Translations under genes and position numbers: made by a program
Part shown: positions 8,257 through 16,572 of the stretch, piece after piece
How positions within the stretch are numbered: the first letter of the stretch is position 1
Layout: each line of letters opens with the position of its first letter
Origin: an uncultured Eubacteriales bacterium
GTDB taxonomy: Bacteria > Bacillota > Clostridia > Peptostreptococcales > Anaerovoracaceae
Assembly: GCA_902790905.1 (NCBI GenBank)
Contig: CADATO010000010.1
Coordinates: 1-63,369 of the forward strand
Reading direction: 5' to 3'
DNA length: 63,369 bases
The notes under the pieces: generated by a model
Database searches by the model: none
The model's input: only the letters and a program-made list of their open reading frames with translations
Told to the model about the DNA's origin: nothing

Positions 8257-8950
8257 TAGAAAGGAATTGTTGAGACAGGCATTCGCTCTCCCGGAGCCGG
8301 AGAAACGTGATGCTTTTCTTGCGACTTTACGGCCAAGAAGCATCAGCATGACGGAATTTATCTTTACACAAGCAGGATACATACAAAAATCGGTGTGGGT
8401 CATTATGCTGATGATCCTGGTTGTTTCTGCATTGTGTGTCCTAAGAGGGAGTGAACAAATGGAGCGCATGGTGGCAACCATCCTTCCGTTTGCTGCTGCA
8501 GTTGCTGTGTTTGAAACGCAGCGCTCATACGTCTATGAGATGACGGAGATGGAAGCATCGACAAGATTCTCTCTGCGAAGCGTAGTTTTTGCAAAAATGT
8601 TGATTATGGGGCTGGTGGCTTTTGGACTTATTGCAATCATAACTCCAATGATAGCTTTTTCCAAGGAAACGTCTATACTCATGACCGGTGTGCGCATTTT
8701 GCCCCCTTATCTTTTGACAATGATCGTTTGTCTTCACCTTGAGCGAATGAATGTAGGTCGTAACAACATGTACTTGTCGATTGCGATTGCTGCAGCTGTA
8801 TCTGTAAGTACATTTCTTTTAGGAGATCATGTGGCCTTTCTTTTGACAGGCGTCTCGTCACTCCTGCTCGTTATGGTCACCATTCTACTTTTGGTGGTTA
8901 CGCTACTTGAATGCAGGAAAACACTGAATTATGCGGAGGCATTCGTATGA
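8246..8950 (+). CDS. Membrane protein of the sigma/ABC cassette, possible anti-sigma factor
   Basis: A 234-residue protein with a cytoplasmic N terminus of about 45 residues (ELLRQAFALPEPEKRDAFL) and around six hydrophobic segments from residue 50 to the end. No family is recognised. Its start overlaps the end of the sigma gene and its stop overlaps the ATG of the ABC ATPase (ATGA at 8947-8950), so the genes are translationally coupled. A membrane protein directly after an ECF sigma gene is often its anti-sigma factor. It could equally be an extra permease subunit of the transporter. Confidence 0.65.
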   Translation: MNNNRKELLRQAFALPEPEKRDAFLATLRPRSISMTEFIFTQAGYIQKSVWVIMLMILVVSALCVLRGSEQMERMVATILPFAAAVAVFETQRSYVYEMTEMEASTRFSLRSVVFAKMLIMGLVAFGLIAIITPMIAFSKETSILMTGVRILPPYLLTMIVCLHLERMNVGRNNMYLSIAIAAAVSVSTFLLGDHVAFLLTGVSSLLLVMVTILLLVVTLLECRKTLNYAEAFV

Positions 8951-9639
8951 GAATCAAAGTTGACAGAGTATCAAAACACTTCAAAAATAAGATCGCAGTA
9001 GACAGAGTGAGCTTCGAGCTTCAGGAAGGTGTCACAGGATTACTTGGCGCAAACGGAGCAGGAAAAACGACGCTGCTTCGAATGATGGCTGGGATTCTCG
9101 AACCTTCGGGTGGAGAAATCAAAGCGAACGACATCCCTGTTTTTACTGAAGAATATCGAGCACTTTTGGGATACCTTCCACAGAATTTCGGGTATTATCC
9201 GGATTTCAGTGCACGCAAGTTTTTGATGTATATAGCTTCACTCAAAGGAATCGAAAAGAAAGTAGCTGTAAGTAAAACAGAAGAATTGTTGGAAGTGGTA
9301 GGTCTGTCTGACGTTGCAAATAAGAAAATACGGACTTTTTCCGGAGGAATGAAGCAACGTGTAGGCATAGCACAGGCACTGCTAAATGATCCGAGGATCC
9401 TGATTCTTGATGAACCGACAGCCGGCCTTGATCCCGGCGAACGTGCAAAATTTCGAGACCTTATCGGAGAAATCGGAAAAAACAATATCGTCTTGTTTTC
9501 AACGCACATCGTATCTGATCTGGAGAGAGTGGCCGGAAGGGTGCTTATGATGCGTGACGGAGCATTTGTTTATGATGGCGAATGGTCGGATGCAGAAGGT
9601 GATCTGGAAGCGCTGTATTTAAAGGAGCTTAAGAGATGA
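8947..9639 (+). CDS. ABC transporter ATP-binding protein
   Basis: A 230-residue ATPase of an ABC-2 type exporter. Walker A is GANGAGKTTL, the Q-loop is YLPQNFGYYP, the signature is FSGGMKQRVG, Walker B is ILILDEPTAGLDP and the switch His is in FSTHIVSDL. The ATG at 8947 follows GCGGAGG and overlaps the preceding stop. It pairs with the permease at 9636. Antibiotic- or peptide-efflux ATPases of the BcrA/LanF group have this layout; the substrate cannot be read from the sequence. Confidence 0.9.
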   Translation: MRIKVDRVSKHFKNKIAVDRVSFELQEGVTGLLGANGAGKTTLLRMMAGILEPSGGEIKANDIPVFTEEYRALLGYLPQNFGYYPDFSARKFLMYIASLKGIEKKVAVSKTEELLEVVGLSDVANKKIRTFSGGMKQRVGIAQALLNDPRILILDEPTAGLDPGERAKFRDLIGEIGKNNIVLFSTHIVSDLERVAGRVLMMRDGAFVYDGEWSDAEGDLEALYLKELKR

Positions 9640-10754
9640 TGAAAAGCATTAGAGAATTATATCGATTTGAAATATATAAGATCCTTCACAGTAAGCTTAC
9701 GGTGTCCTTTGTTTTGATATTGGTAGCCCTCTCCGTCATCATGGGACTGCAGCTGTCAAAAGGAGCAAGAGACCTGATCATATATGATGAAGTCCGCACA
9801 TTAAATGGTCTTGTGATCAATGATGAAACAGTTGATCGGATGAATGCGGATCTTGTTAATATCGATGGGCTGGAGAAAGAGGAGAACTATAAGTATACCG
9901 GACTTGCCCATACGGTGAATATGATAAATGAAGGCGATGGGTTGATTTCTGCGGAGCAGTTTTATCAAAATCGGCTTAAATTTCAGCACCTTAACATGGA
10001 GGAGCTTAGATTATCCGATGGAGAAAAGCAATGGTGGACAGAACAGGAGGCGGAAATACAAAAGCCGTTCGTGTATGTGCCGCAGCTGAATGTCAAAACC
10101 TTTGCTGAATATATGACCAATATTTGCCTTATGGCGATCCTGCTGACGGCCATCTGTCTTTCCGGCGTGTTTGCCGGTGAGTACAGAAATAATATGGACC
10201 AGTTAATGTTCAGCTGCAGGAACGGACGCAGGCAAACATTTGTGGCTAAGATTGCCGCAGGGATGACGTTTTCTATAGTGTGGATACTTCTTTTTACGAT
10301 TCTTCTGGCGTTAAGCTTATGGCTTCGGACAGGACTTGACGGATTGAGCGGAGTCATTCAGTTGGAGGTACCTTATTCTGCGTATAATCTCTCCTTCCTG
10401 CAATTTATAGGAATTCAGATCGTTATCGTCGTTACGGCCACCGTTCTTTTTGCAGCAATGGCCATGGCCTTATCCGCCATATTTAAAAACGGAGTCGCTG
10501 TAATGGGAACGATGGTAGGCATATACCTGATCAGTCAGTTCGTTAATATACCGCTAAAGTTCCGTCTGATTTCACAGGTCAAGGCGATGTTCCCGACAGA
10601 ACTGATCACGGTATGGTCCTTAGCGGATTTCAGGTTGATAAAAATCGCAGGAAACTACCATTCTATGTATTCTGTGGCTCCGGCCATTTATATCATCATT
10701 GCGATTGTGCTGGTTCTTGCGGGGCATCTTGCGTTCAAACAAAGCCAGAGATAG
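9636..10754 (+). CDS. ABC-2 type transporter permease
   Basis: A 372-residue integral membrane protein with one N-terminal hydrophobic segment (SFVLILVALSVIMGLQL), an extracytoplasmic loop of about 120 residues, and five or so further segments from residue 165 onwards. ICLSGVFAGEYRNNMDQLMFS is characteristic of ABC-2 permeases. Its ATG overlaps the stop of the ATPase gene (ATGA, 9636-9639). It ends the cargo operon and is followed by a strong terminator at 10881-10921. Confidence 0.85.
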   Translation: MMKSIRELYRFEIYKILHSKLTVSFVLILVALSVIMGLQLSKGARDLIIYDEVRTLNGLVINDETVDRMNADLVNIDGLEKEENYKYTGLAHTVNMINEGDGLISAEQFYQNRLKFQHLNMEELRLSDGEKQWWTEQEAEIQKPFVYVPQLNVKTFAEYMTNICLMAILLTAICLSGVFAGEYRNNMDQLMFSCRNGRRQTFVAKIAAGMTFSIVWILLFTILLALSLWLRTGLDGLSGVIQLEVPYSAYNLSFLQFIGIQIVIVVTATVLFAAMAMALSAIFKNGVAVMGTMVGIYLISQFVNIPLKFRLISQVKAMFPTELITVWSLADFRLIKIAGNYHSMYSVAPAIYIIIAIVLVLAGHLAFKQSQR

Positions 10755-10880
10755 TTTAAGGTCAAAGACGAGGTCTATTGTTGGCCACAGAACGATTTGT
10801 TAAGTATGCAGAGAAATCCAGAAGGAAAGAGCAATATCACCGGATATCGGACGAAACGTGACAGCATGGATTCATAATTT

Positions 10881-10921
10881 CGCACCCTATGGTATACTAC
10901 AGACCATAGGGTGCGTGTTTT
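10881..10921 (+). terminator. Terminator after the ABC cargo operon
   Basis: A perfect 13-bp stem, CGCACCCTATGGT / ACCATAGGGTGCG, with a 9-base loop, followed by TGTTTTAC. It ends the cargo transcript just inside the right end of the element. Confidence 0.85.
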
Positions 10922-10986
10922 ACTATCAAACCTATAATCACATTTCCAGTCACCACTACTATTTATAGCATTTTGCAAAAAAACTG

Positions 10987-11008
10987 TTTCCCTTGTTTTT
11001 GCCCTTAT
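10987..11008 (+). repeat. Candidate attR: right copy of 22-bp direct repeat
   Basis: Identical to 2049-2070 over 22 bases and in the same orientation. The bases flanking the two copies differ, apart from a T-rich approach. It marks the right end of the mobile element. Confidence 0.75.
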
Positions 11009-11126
11009 CAGTCCTACAATGCGCAGATTTTGTTAATAACATGATTCGGGTCTTAACGGTGAATAAACTGCGATAAATCCTTTGTTTTCAATGGTTTCGC
11101 CGGTATTTAATAACAACCTATGAGGT

Positions 11127-11147
11127 ATAAGGGAAAGCAAGGGAAAC
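11127..11147 (-). repeat. Inverted imperfect copy of the att core
   Basis: Read on the minus strand this 21-base segment starts GTTTCCCTTG and ends TTTCCCTTAT, matching the 22-bp att repeat with a one-base gap and a few changes. It lies 118 bases outside attR. Confidence 0.6.
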
Positions 11148-11287
11148 ATTGAAGTCAAATCGGAGTTTGTAGCGGTAAAAAGGCAAATAAATGATCGCCT
11201 GAGATTGGCTTAAGGCGGTCTACTCGAGTGGCATCCCTTAGTTCAAAAGGCTATGGGATCTACAAGCATTTCAACTTTGTACATTCG

Positions 11288-11315
11288 CCGCAGGCAATAA
11301 CGCCTGCGGTTTTTA
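11288..11315 (+). terminator. Orphan Rho-independent terminator
   Basis: CCGCAGGC / GCCTGCGG, a perfect 8-bp stem with an AATAAC loop, followed by TTTTTAT. No gene is seen directly upstream. Confidence 0.75.
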
Positions 11316-11503
11316 TATTGTCCAAAAGCAAGGAGGTTCACTATCGCTGCTCTTTTTCTTTGGAATGAACAACAGAGGGAATCGAACCCGCAGTAATCAC
11401 GCCCTGGTTGTTACAAGACTTGAACCACATTTATTTCAGCGATACAATGAGCGCAGTAAACTGCAATGTGTCAATGCCGGTTTGACCGGTATAAGGGGAG
11501 CAC

Positions 11504-13040
11504 ATGTTTGATAAATGGAAAGATAAAATCGGCCCGCTTGGACTCATTTTCACCATCGCGGCAGCCATCATTACCATGGTACTGAGTGATAATTTTTTTC
11601 TTCACTGATCCAAGGCTTGAGCCGTGGCGCTTCGACGCGGGCGTCGACTCGCTCGGCGCACTGATCTGCGCGGCACTGTTTTACGGAAGCATGCGCCAGA
11701 AGGGTGCCGGTGCAAGGGAGTTCAGGGTTCTTGTGGTGCTGGAGAGCGCCAGCTTCATGGTGAACGTGCTCATCTATCTGACATTGGGCGTGCCGGAGCA
11801 GAGCGCATTCACGTTTGCTTCTGTCATGGTCAGCAAACTCGTTGATCTGGTGATCATCTTCTTTTTCTACCAGTATGTGAGCAAAACGCTCGGATTTGAA
11901 GGAAAGGCGGCAGCCCTGACTGCAAAGTGCATCCCGGTTCTGATGGTACTGCAGGCGCTTGTGCAGCTGTCTAATACGATATGCCCGGTGACATTCTTCA
12001 TCAATGATGCAGGCTCGTATCAGGCCACAGGTTTTTCCTGGGCAGAGGACATCTACCTTGTGCTGGCAACGATTGCCGCGATCGTATTGATAATAAGGTG
12101 CGAAAGCCCGCGCAATCAGAAGGCCGCAGCGCTGACGTTCATCTTCCTGCCGCTGTTCATTTATATTGCGCTCGGCGGCACGTTCGGCAATGCGGCGCAG
12201 TACGGCATGGCGCTGATGTCGCTCATCATCATGTACTGCATCATCTTCAACTATAACAGCAGCAAGCTTGCGGTCACTTCGAGCGAGCTGAACATGGCGG
12301 CGGAAATACAGACCAGCATGATTCCTTCGATCTTCCCCATGTTCCCGGAGAGGAAGGAATTCGACCTCTATGCGAGTATGGACCCCGCCAGAGAAGTGGG
12401 CGGCGACTTTTACGATTTCTTCCTGATCGATGATGATCACCTGGGTATTGTGATCGCGGACGTCAGCGGCAAAGGCGTCCCGGCGGCACTGTTTATGATG
12501 ATTTCAAAAACGATCATCAAGAACTTTGCGATGCTGGGCATCAGCGCTTCCGAGATCATGGACAGATCAAACAAGGCGCTTTGTGAACAGAACACAACGG
12601 GCATGTTCGTGACCGTATGGATCGGCATTCTTGAAATCTCGACGGGCAAAATGACCTGTTCCAACGCCGGCCACGAGTACCCGGCGATCTGCCATAACGG
12701 GGCGTTCAAGCTGCTCAAGGATAAACACGGACTCGTACTCGGGGCCATGGATCTTTCTGTGTATAAGGAGTATGAGATCCAGCTGGATAAGGGAGACAAG
12801 ATCTTCGTCTATACCGATGGTGTTCCTGAGGCGACGAACGCAGAAGATAAACAGTTCGGGACAGACAGGACCGAAGCTGCTCTGAATATCAAGGCGGAGG
12901 CAGATCCGAAAGAGATTCTCAAGAATGTCCGGGCCTCTGTGGACGAATTCGTCGGGAATGCGGAACAGTACGATGATCTGACGATGGTCTGCCTGGAATA
13001 CAAAGGGCTGCCGGAGCAGGGAGAGGATGCAGCAGAATGA
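11504..13040 (+). CDS. SpoIIE/RsbU-type PP2C phosphatase with membrane sensor, apparent frameshift
   Basis: The C-terminal 270 residues are a SpoIIE-type Ser/Thr phosphatase: AEIQTSMIPSIFP linker, then REVGGDFYDFF, GIVIADVSGKGVPAALFM, SNAGHEYP, FVYTDGVPEATN and QYDDLTMV, with the metal-binding Asp residues present. The N-terminal half is a multi-pass membrane region. The natural start is ATG 11504 (GGGGAG before it, MFDKWKDKIGPLGL), but that frame stops at 11606. Translation into the long frame needs one base fewer in the T7 run at 11593-11599. With six Ts the protein would be 511 residues. It probably dephosphorylates the STAS protein encoded at 13674. Sequencing error, real mutation or slippage remain possible. 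Confidence 0.8.
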
Positions 13041-13672
13041 ACGTATACGACTTTGATGGAACGATTTATTATACGGACTGCACGATAGATTTCGGGTTCT
13101 GGTGCATGAATCGCCACCCTAAGCTTTGGTTCACCTATTTCCCGAAGGCGGTCGGGGCGTTCATCCGGCACAAAAGAGGGAAGATCCCCAACTACCTGAT
13201 GCAGCGCATTTTGTTCAGCTACCTGACCAAGGTCGATGATTTTGACGAGCAGATCGAAAAGTACTGGGATAAACATGAACAGAAGATATCCAAGTGGTAT
13301 CTGGACCAGAAAAAGCCCGACGATCTGATCATCAGCGCGTCTCCCACATGCGTCATCGGCCCCATTGCAAAACGGCTGGGTGTGAACTACATCGCTACAG
13401 AATATGACCGGACATACGGTGTGTTTCTGAATAACCTCATGTACGCAAAGGAAAAAGCGAGGTACATCATCGACCATGGTTTCCCGGTCATCGACAATTT
13501 CTACTCGGACTCCATGGCGGACACGCCGATCGCGCTCTGCGCTGAAAAGGCATATTTGGTGACCAACAAGGCCACGACGCTGCAGGAATGGCCGCACATC
13601 GGGCCGGATCTTGCGAAGAAAGTAAAAGAGAAGATCAACACCGGATGGATTGTACATCTGAGAGAGGGTTAA
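13037..13672 (+). CDS. HAD-superfamily phosphatase (phosphoserine phosphatase-like)
   Basis: A 211-residue HAD hydrolase with motif I at the very N terminus (VYDFDGTIY, nucleophile Asp5 and Asp7), motif II LIISASP, and motif III/IV near the end (DNFYSDSMADTPIALCAE with the acidic pair). The helical cap between residues 20 and 90 puts it near the HAD-IB group (SerB-like), though the substrate is unknown. Its ATG overlaps the stop of the SpoIIE-type gene, and the STAS gene follows after one base, so the three are co-translated. Confidence 0.83.
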   Translation: MNVYDFDGTIYYTDCTIDFGFWCMNRHPKLWFTYFPKAVGAFIRHKRGKIPNYLMQRILFSYLTKVDDFDEQIEKYWDKHEQKISKWYLDQKKPDDLIISASPTCVIGPIAKRLGVNYIATEYDRTYGVFLNNLMYAKEKARYIIDHGFPVIDNFYSDSMADTPIALCAEKAYLVTNKATTLQEWPHIGPDLAKKVKEKINTGWIVHLREG

Positions 13673-13673
13673 C

Positions 13674-13979
13674 ATGCTGAAGATCAAAAAACTGCAAGAA
13701 GGAAACAACGTCATGTTTCAACTGGAAGGGAAACTGGATACGACCACGGCACCTGATCTGAATGCGGCGATCAGCAGCTGCCATGGTGATTTTCAGGATC
13801 TGATTCTTGATTTTGAGAAACTGAAGAGTCTTTTGTCGGCAGGGCTCAGGGTGCTCCTGTTCACACATCAGGGTATGAAAGACGGGCAGAGACTGCTCTT
13901 GAAAAAAGTGCCTGAACTCATCCTGGATATCCTGGAGATCACCGGGTTCACAGACATTCTGAATATCGAGCAGGAATAA
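13674..13979 (+). CDS. STAS-domain anti-anti-sigma factor
   Basis: A 101-residue single STAS domain (SpoIIAA/RsbV fold): FQLEGKLDTTTAPDL, then LILDFEKLKSLLSAGLRVLL. Ser55 aligns with the phosphorylated serine of SpoIIAA. In partner switching, the unphosphorylated form releases a sigma factor from its anti-sigma kinase; the adjacent SpoIIE-type phosphatase would be the activating enzyme. No anti-sigma kinase or cognate sigma gene is present nearby, so the target is unknown. Confidence 0.88.
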   Translation: MLKIKKLQEGNNVMFQLEGKLDTTTAPDLNAAISSCHGDFQDLILDFEKLKSLLSAGLRVLLFTHQGMKDGQRLLLKKVPELILDILEITGFTDILNIEQE

Positions 13980-14047
13980 CGGCAAATGTGATATTGCAGT
14001 TGCAAATTGAGCTGCAAAGTAGTATTGTAATGTTCAGAAAATAAAAA

Positions 14048-14137
14048 ACGGGGAGCTTGCATGAGCAGGCTGAGATCGGACTGGTCAGTCCAGACCCATA
14101 TAACCTGATTTGGATAATGCCAACGTAGGGATATATT
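14048..14137 (+). promoter_or_regulatory. TPP riboswitch (THI element)
   Basis: The conserved THI-box segments appear in order: GGGGAGC, GGCTGAGA, CAGACCC, ACCTGATTTGGATAATGCCA and CGTAGGGA. It senses thiamine pyrophosphate and lies in the leader of the thiamine salvage operon. A terminator hairpin at 14212-14249 is the likely expression platform, so TPP binding should stop transcription before thiM. Confidence 0.95.
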
Positions 14138-14211
14138 CGTTCATTGACAAACAGGATGGCGGCGCATTGAAAAGCGCTGACGAAGAGAATCATGAACGGC
14201 TAAGCGGTATC

Positions 14212-14249
14212 AAGCAGATATGTCCCGGCGATATATCTGCTTTTATTTT
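14212..14249 (+). terminator. Riboswitch-controlled terminator before thiM
   Basis: AAGCAGATAT / ATATCTGCTT, a perfect 10-bp stem with an 11-base loop, followed by TTATTTT. It lies between the TPP aptamer and thiM. Confidence 0.8.
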
Positions 14250-14292
14250 GGCACGGACCGGATCGCAAATGATTGGATAAGGAGGAAACACC

Positions 14293-15114
14293 ATGCTTGG
14301 AAAATGCATCACAAATGTAAGAAACAATGTGCCACTTGTGCACAACATCACGAACTATGTCACAGTGAATGACGTGGCAAACGTACTGCTTGCCTGCGGC
14401 GGCAGCCCGATCATGAGTGATGAGCCGGATGATGTCGAAGATATCACAACAATCTGCGGCGGACTGAACATCAACATCGGAACGCTGAACAAGAGAAGCA
14501 TCGAAGGGATGTTCCTTGCCGGCAAAAAAGCGAATGAACTGGGACATGTTGTTCTCCTCGATCCGGTAGGCGCGGGCGCATCGGCGCTCAGAACCAACAC
14601 CGCAGTCAAACTGATGGACGAAGTGAAGTTCGATGTCATCAGAGGCAACATCTCCGAGATCAAGACGCTGGCGCTTGGCAGCGGCACGACGAAGGGCGTC
14701 GATGCTGATGTTGCCGATGCGGTTACAGAGGAATCGCTGGACAGCGCGGTCGCGTTCGTCAAAGAGCTGGCTGCGAAGACGGGTTCGATCATCGCGATCA
14801 CTGGGGCAATCGACCTCATTGCCGACAGCGAAAGATGCTTTGTCATCAGGAACGGCCGTCCTGAGATGGGCAAGATTACGGGGACAGGCTGCCAGCTTTC
14901 CGGCATGATGACAGGGTTCCTCGTCGCCAATCCGGAGAACAAACTCGAAGCTGCTGCGGCTGCTGTCTGCACGATGGGCCTCGCAGGCGAAATCGGCTGG
15001 AGCCGGATGCAGGAAGGCGACGGCAACTCGACATACAGAAACCGCATCATCGACGCGATCTTCAATATGGATGAAGAAACGCTGGATAACGGCGCGAAAT
15101 TTGAAATCAGGTAG
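14293..15114 (+). CDS. thiM: Hydroxyethylthiazole kinase
   Basis: A 273-residue ribokinase-like enzyme that phosphorylates the salvaged thiazole alcohol 4-methyl-5-hydroxyethylthiazole (THZ to THZ-P). Diagnostic stretches are VHNITNYVTVNDVANVLLA near the N terminus, GGSPIMSDEPDD, LLDPVGAGAS, VIRGNISEI, and the C-terminal anion hole TGTGCQLSG. GGAGG precedes the ATG. It is the first gene of the riboswitch operon, and its product joins with HMP-PP in the reaction of the next gene, thiE. Confidence 0.96.
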   Translation: MLGKCITNVRNNVPLVHNITNYVTVNDVANVLLACGGSPIMSDEPDDVEDITTICGGLNINIGTLNKRSIEGMFLAGKKANELGHVVLLDPVGAGASALRTNTAVKLMDEVKFDVIRGNISEIKTLALGSGTTKGVDADVADAVTEESLDSAVAFVKELAAKTGSIIAITGAIDLIADSERCFVIRNGRPEMGKITGTGCQLSGMMTGFLVANPENKLEAAAAAVCTMGLAGEIGWSRMQEGDGNSTYRNRIIDAIFNMDEETLDNGAKFEIR

Positions 15115-15124
15115 GTGACGGATC

Positions 15125-15781
15125 ATGAGAAAAATGACACGTGAAGAACTGACAAAATCACTGCTCCTGTATGCTGTGACAGACCGCCACTGGCTGGATG
15201 GCCGCACGCTGTACGAGGTGGTCAAAGAAAGCCTCGATGGCGGCGCAACATTCATGCAGCTGCGGGAAAAGACGCTGGATGAAGAGACGTTCTATCAGGA
15301 GGCGGTCGAACTCCAGGCGTTGTGCAAAGAGTACGGCGTGCCGTTCGTCGTGAATGATGACGTCGATATTGCTGTCCGCATGAATGCGGATGGTGTGCAT
15401 GTCGGGCAGAGCGACATGGAAGCGGGCGACGTCAGAGCTCTGATCGGTCCGGACAAAATCCTGGGTGTTTCGGCCCAGACGGTCGAACAGGCGAAGCTCG
15501 CTGAAGAGCGCGGCGCTGACTACCTCGGTGTCGGCGCGGTATTCCCGACAGGGTCGAAAGACGATGCGGAAGATGTGCCGTTCGAGACCCTGAAGGAAAT
15601 ATGCCAGGCAGTATCGATCCCGGTCATCGCAATCGGCGGCATCACAGAAGGCAATACGCCTGCGCTTGCAGGAAGCGGCATTTGCGGCATCGCGGTCATC
15701 AGTGCGATCTACGCCCAGGAGGACATTCCCGAAGCGACCAGGCGCCTGAAGGCTGTGACCGAAGAAATGGTAGCGAAATAA
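15125..15781 (+). CDS. thiE: Thiamine-phosphate synthase
   Basis: A 218-residue TIM-barrel enzyme that condenses HMP-pyrophosphate with thiazole phosphate to thiamine monophosphate. Seen are LYAVTDRHWL at the start, FMQLREK, FVVNDDVDIA, GVHVGQSD, YLGVGAVFPTGSK and VIAIGGIT, all family hallmarks with the phosphate-binding residues in place. It lies 10 bases after thiM in the TPP-controlled operon. Confidence 0.96.
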   Translation: MRKMTREELTKSLLLYAVTDRHWLDGRTLYEVVKESLDGGATFMQLREKTLDEETFYQEAVELQALCKEYGVPFVVNDDVDIAVRMNADGVHVGQSDMEAGDVRALIGPDKILGVSAQTVEQAKLAEERGADYLGVGAVFPTGSKDDAEDVPFETLKEICQAVSIPVIAIGGITEGNTPALAGSGICGIAVISAIYAQEDIPEATRRLKAVTEEMVAK

Positions 15782-15795
15782 GCGGGCGGCATCAA

Positions 15796-16476
15796 ATGGA
15801 TAAAGGTAAAAAACTGACAGCAGATATAAGAGACGGAAAGATCAAGGGCGCGATTTTCGACCTTGACGGCGTCCTGCTCGATTCGATGACCATATGGACG
15901 GACCTGGGCGAGAGATATCTCGCCATGCACGGGATCGAGGCTGAAGAGGGGCTTGCGGAGATCCTTTTCTCGATGAGCATGGAGCAGGGGGCGGAATATC
16001 TGGTGACGAACTATCCGCTTGCAGAAACGGCTGCGCAGGCAGGCGACGGGATCCGCGAGATGCTCCGGGACTTCTACTACAACGAAGTCGGGGCAAAGCG
16101 CGGGGCGGAGGAACTCTTAAGAGGCATCGCGGCGCGCGGGATCAGGATCACAGCAGCGACTTCGAGCCCGCGGGGACACGTCGAGGCCGCGCTCGAGCGG
16201 AACGGGCTTCTGCAATACATCCCGAAGATATTCACGAGCGCGGAGGTCGGCTCCAGCAAGCACACGCCGGAGATCTACGATGCGGCAGCTTCGTACATGG
16301 AAACCCAGCGCGGGGAAACGCTCGTGTTTGAGGATTCGCTCTATGCGCTGAAGACGGCTGCGGATGCCGGGTTCAGAGCGATCGGCGTCTTCGATGCCGA
16401 CGGCGAATCCGACCAGAAGGGCGTCGAGGAGACGGGAGAAATATATCTGAAAGAACTCACCGATCTGGCTGTCTGA
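15796..16476 (+). CDS. HAD phosphatase of the thiamine operon (beta-phosphoglucomutase-like)
   Basis: A 226-residue HAD-IA hydrolase: AIFDLDGVLLDS (nucleophile Asp22, acid/base Asp24), ITAATSSPRGH (motif II), and the Lys and acidic motifs SSKHTPEIYD and LVFEDSLYALKTA. The start at 15796 follows thiE by 14 bases and there is no other promoter, so it belongs to the thiamine operon. The pathway makes thiamine monophosphate, and no thiamine monophosphate kinase (thiL) is seen in the window. A phosphatase here could make free thiamine for a pyrophosphokinase elsewhere. That role is inference; house-cleaning is the alternative. Confidence 0.85.
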   Translation: MDKGKKLTADIRDGKIKGAIFDLDGVLLDSMTIWTDLGERYLAMHGIEAEEGLAEILFSMSMEQGAEYLVTNYPLAETAAQAGDGIREMLRDFYYNEVGAKRGAEELLRGIAARGIRITAATSSPRGHVEAALERNGLLQYIPKIFTSAEVGSSKHTPEIYDAAASYMETQRGETLVFEDSLYALKTAADAGFRAIGVFDADGESDQKGVEETGEIYLKELTDLAV

Positions 16477-16572
16477 ACGGCAGCCGGATGGGCGATTCTG
16501 AGCGGCAGACCGGGGGCACCACTCTCTGTCGCTATATAAAAGTGAATGCTTATCGAAAGAAAGGAGTTAGAC

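Larger units (their letters stand above)
2049..11008. mobile_element. Integrated mobilizable element (IME), about 9 kb
   Basis: The element is bounded by the 22-bp direct repeats at 2049-2070 and 10987-11008. It carries an integrase, an XRE repressor, an excisionase-like gene, a MobA/MobL relaxase, an ORF6N protein and a four-gene sigma/ABC cargo operon. Its base composition is visibly more AT-rich than the flanking chromosome, and the 9-mer AGCGATTCC that recurs along the rest of the window is absent. No VirD4/TcpA coupling protein, VirB4 ATPase or other mating-pore gene lies inside, so transfer would need a helper conjugative element. The boundaries rest on the repeats; the empty site has not been seen. 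Confidence 0.8.
11009..11503. other. Gene-free stretch right of the element
   Basis: Nearly 500 bases without a coding gene. It holds an imperfect inverted copy of the att repeat (11127-11147), a terminator (11288-11315) with no recognisable gene before it, and a tRNA-T-loop-like fragment on the minus strand (about 11368-11412). The terminator implies that a short transcript or a decayed gene end lies at about 11150-11290. Confidence 0.5.

Noticed and set aside
11368-11412. tRNA-like T-loop GGTTCGATTCC on the minus strand
   Set aside because: It fits the T-loop consensus, but there is no D arm, anticodon arm or CCA end and the T stem has a mismatch; at most a relic. AACAAC/GTTGTT arms around it make a simple stem-loop.
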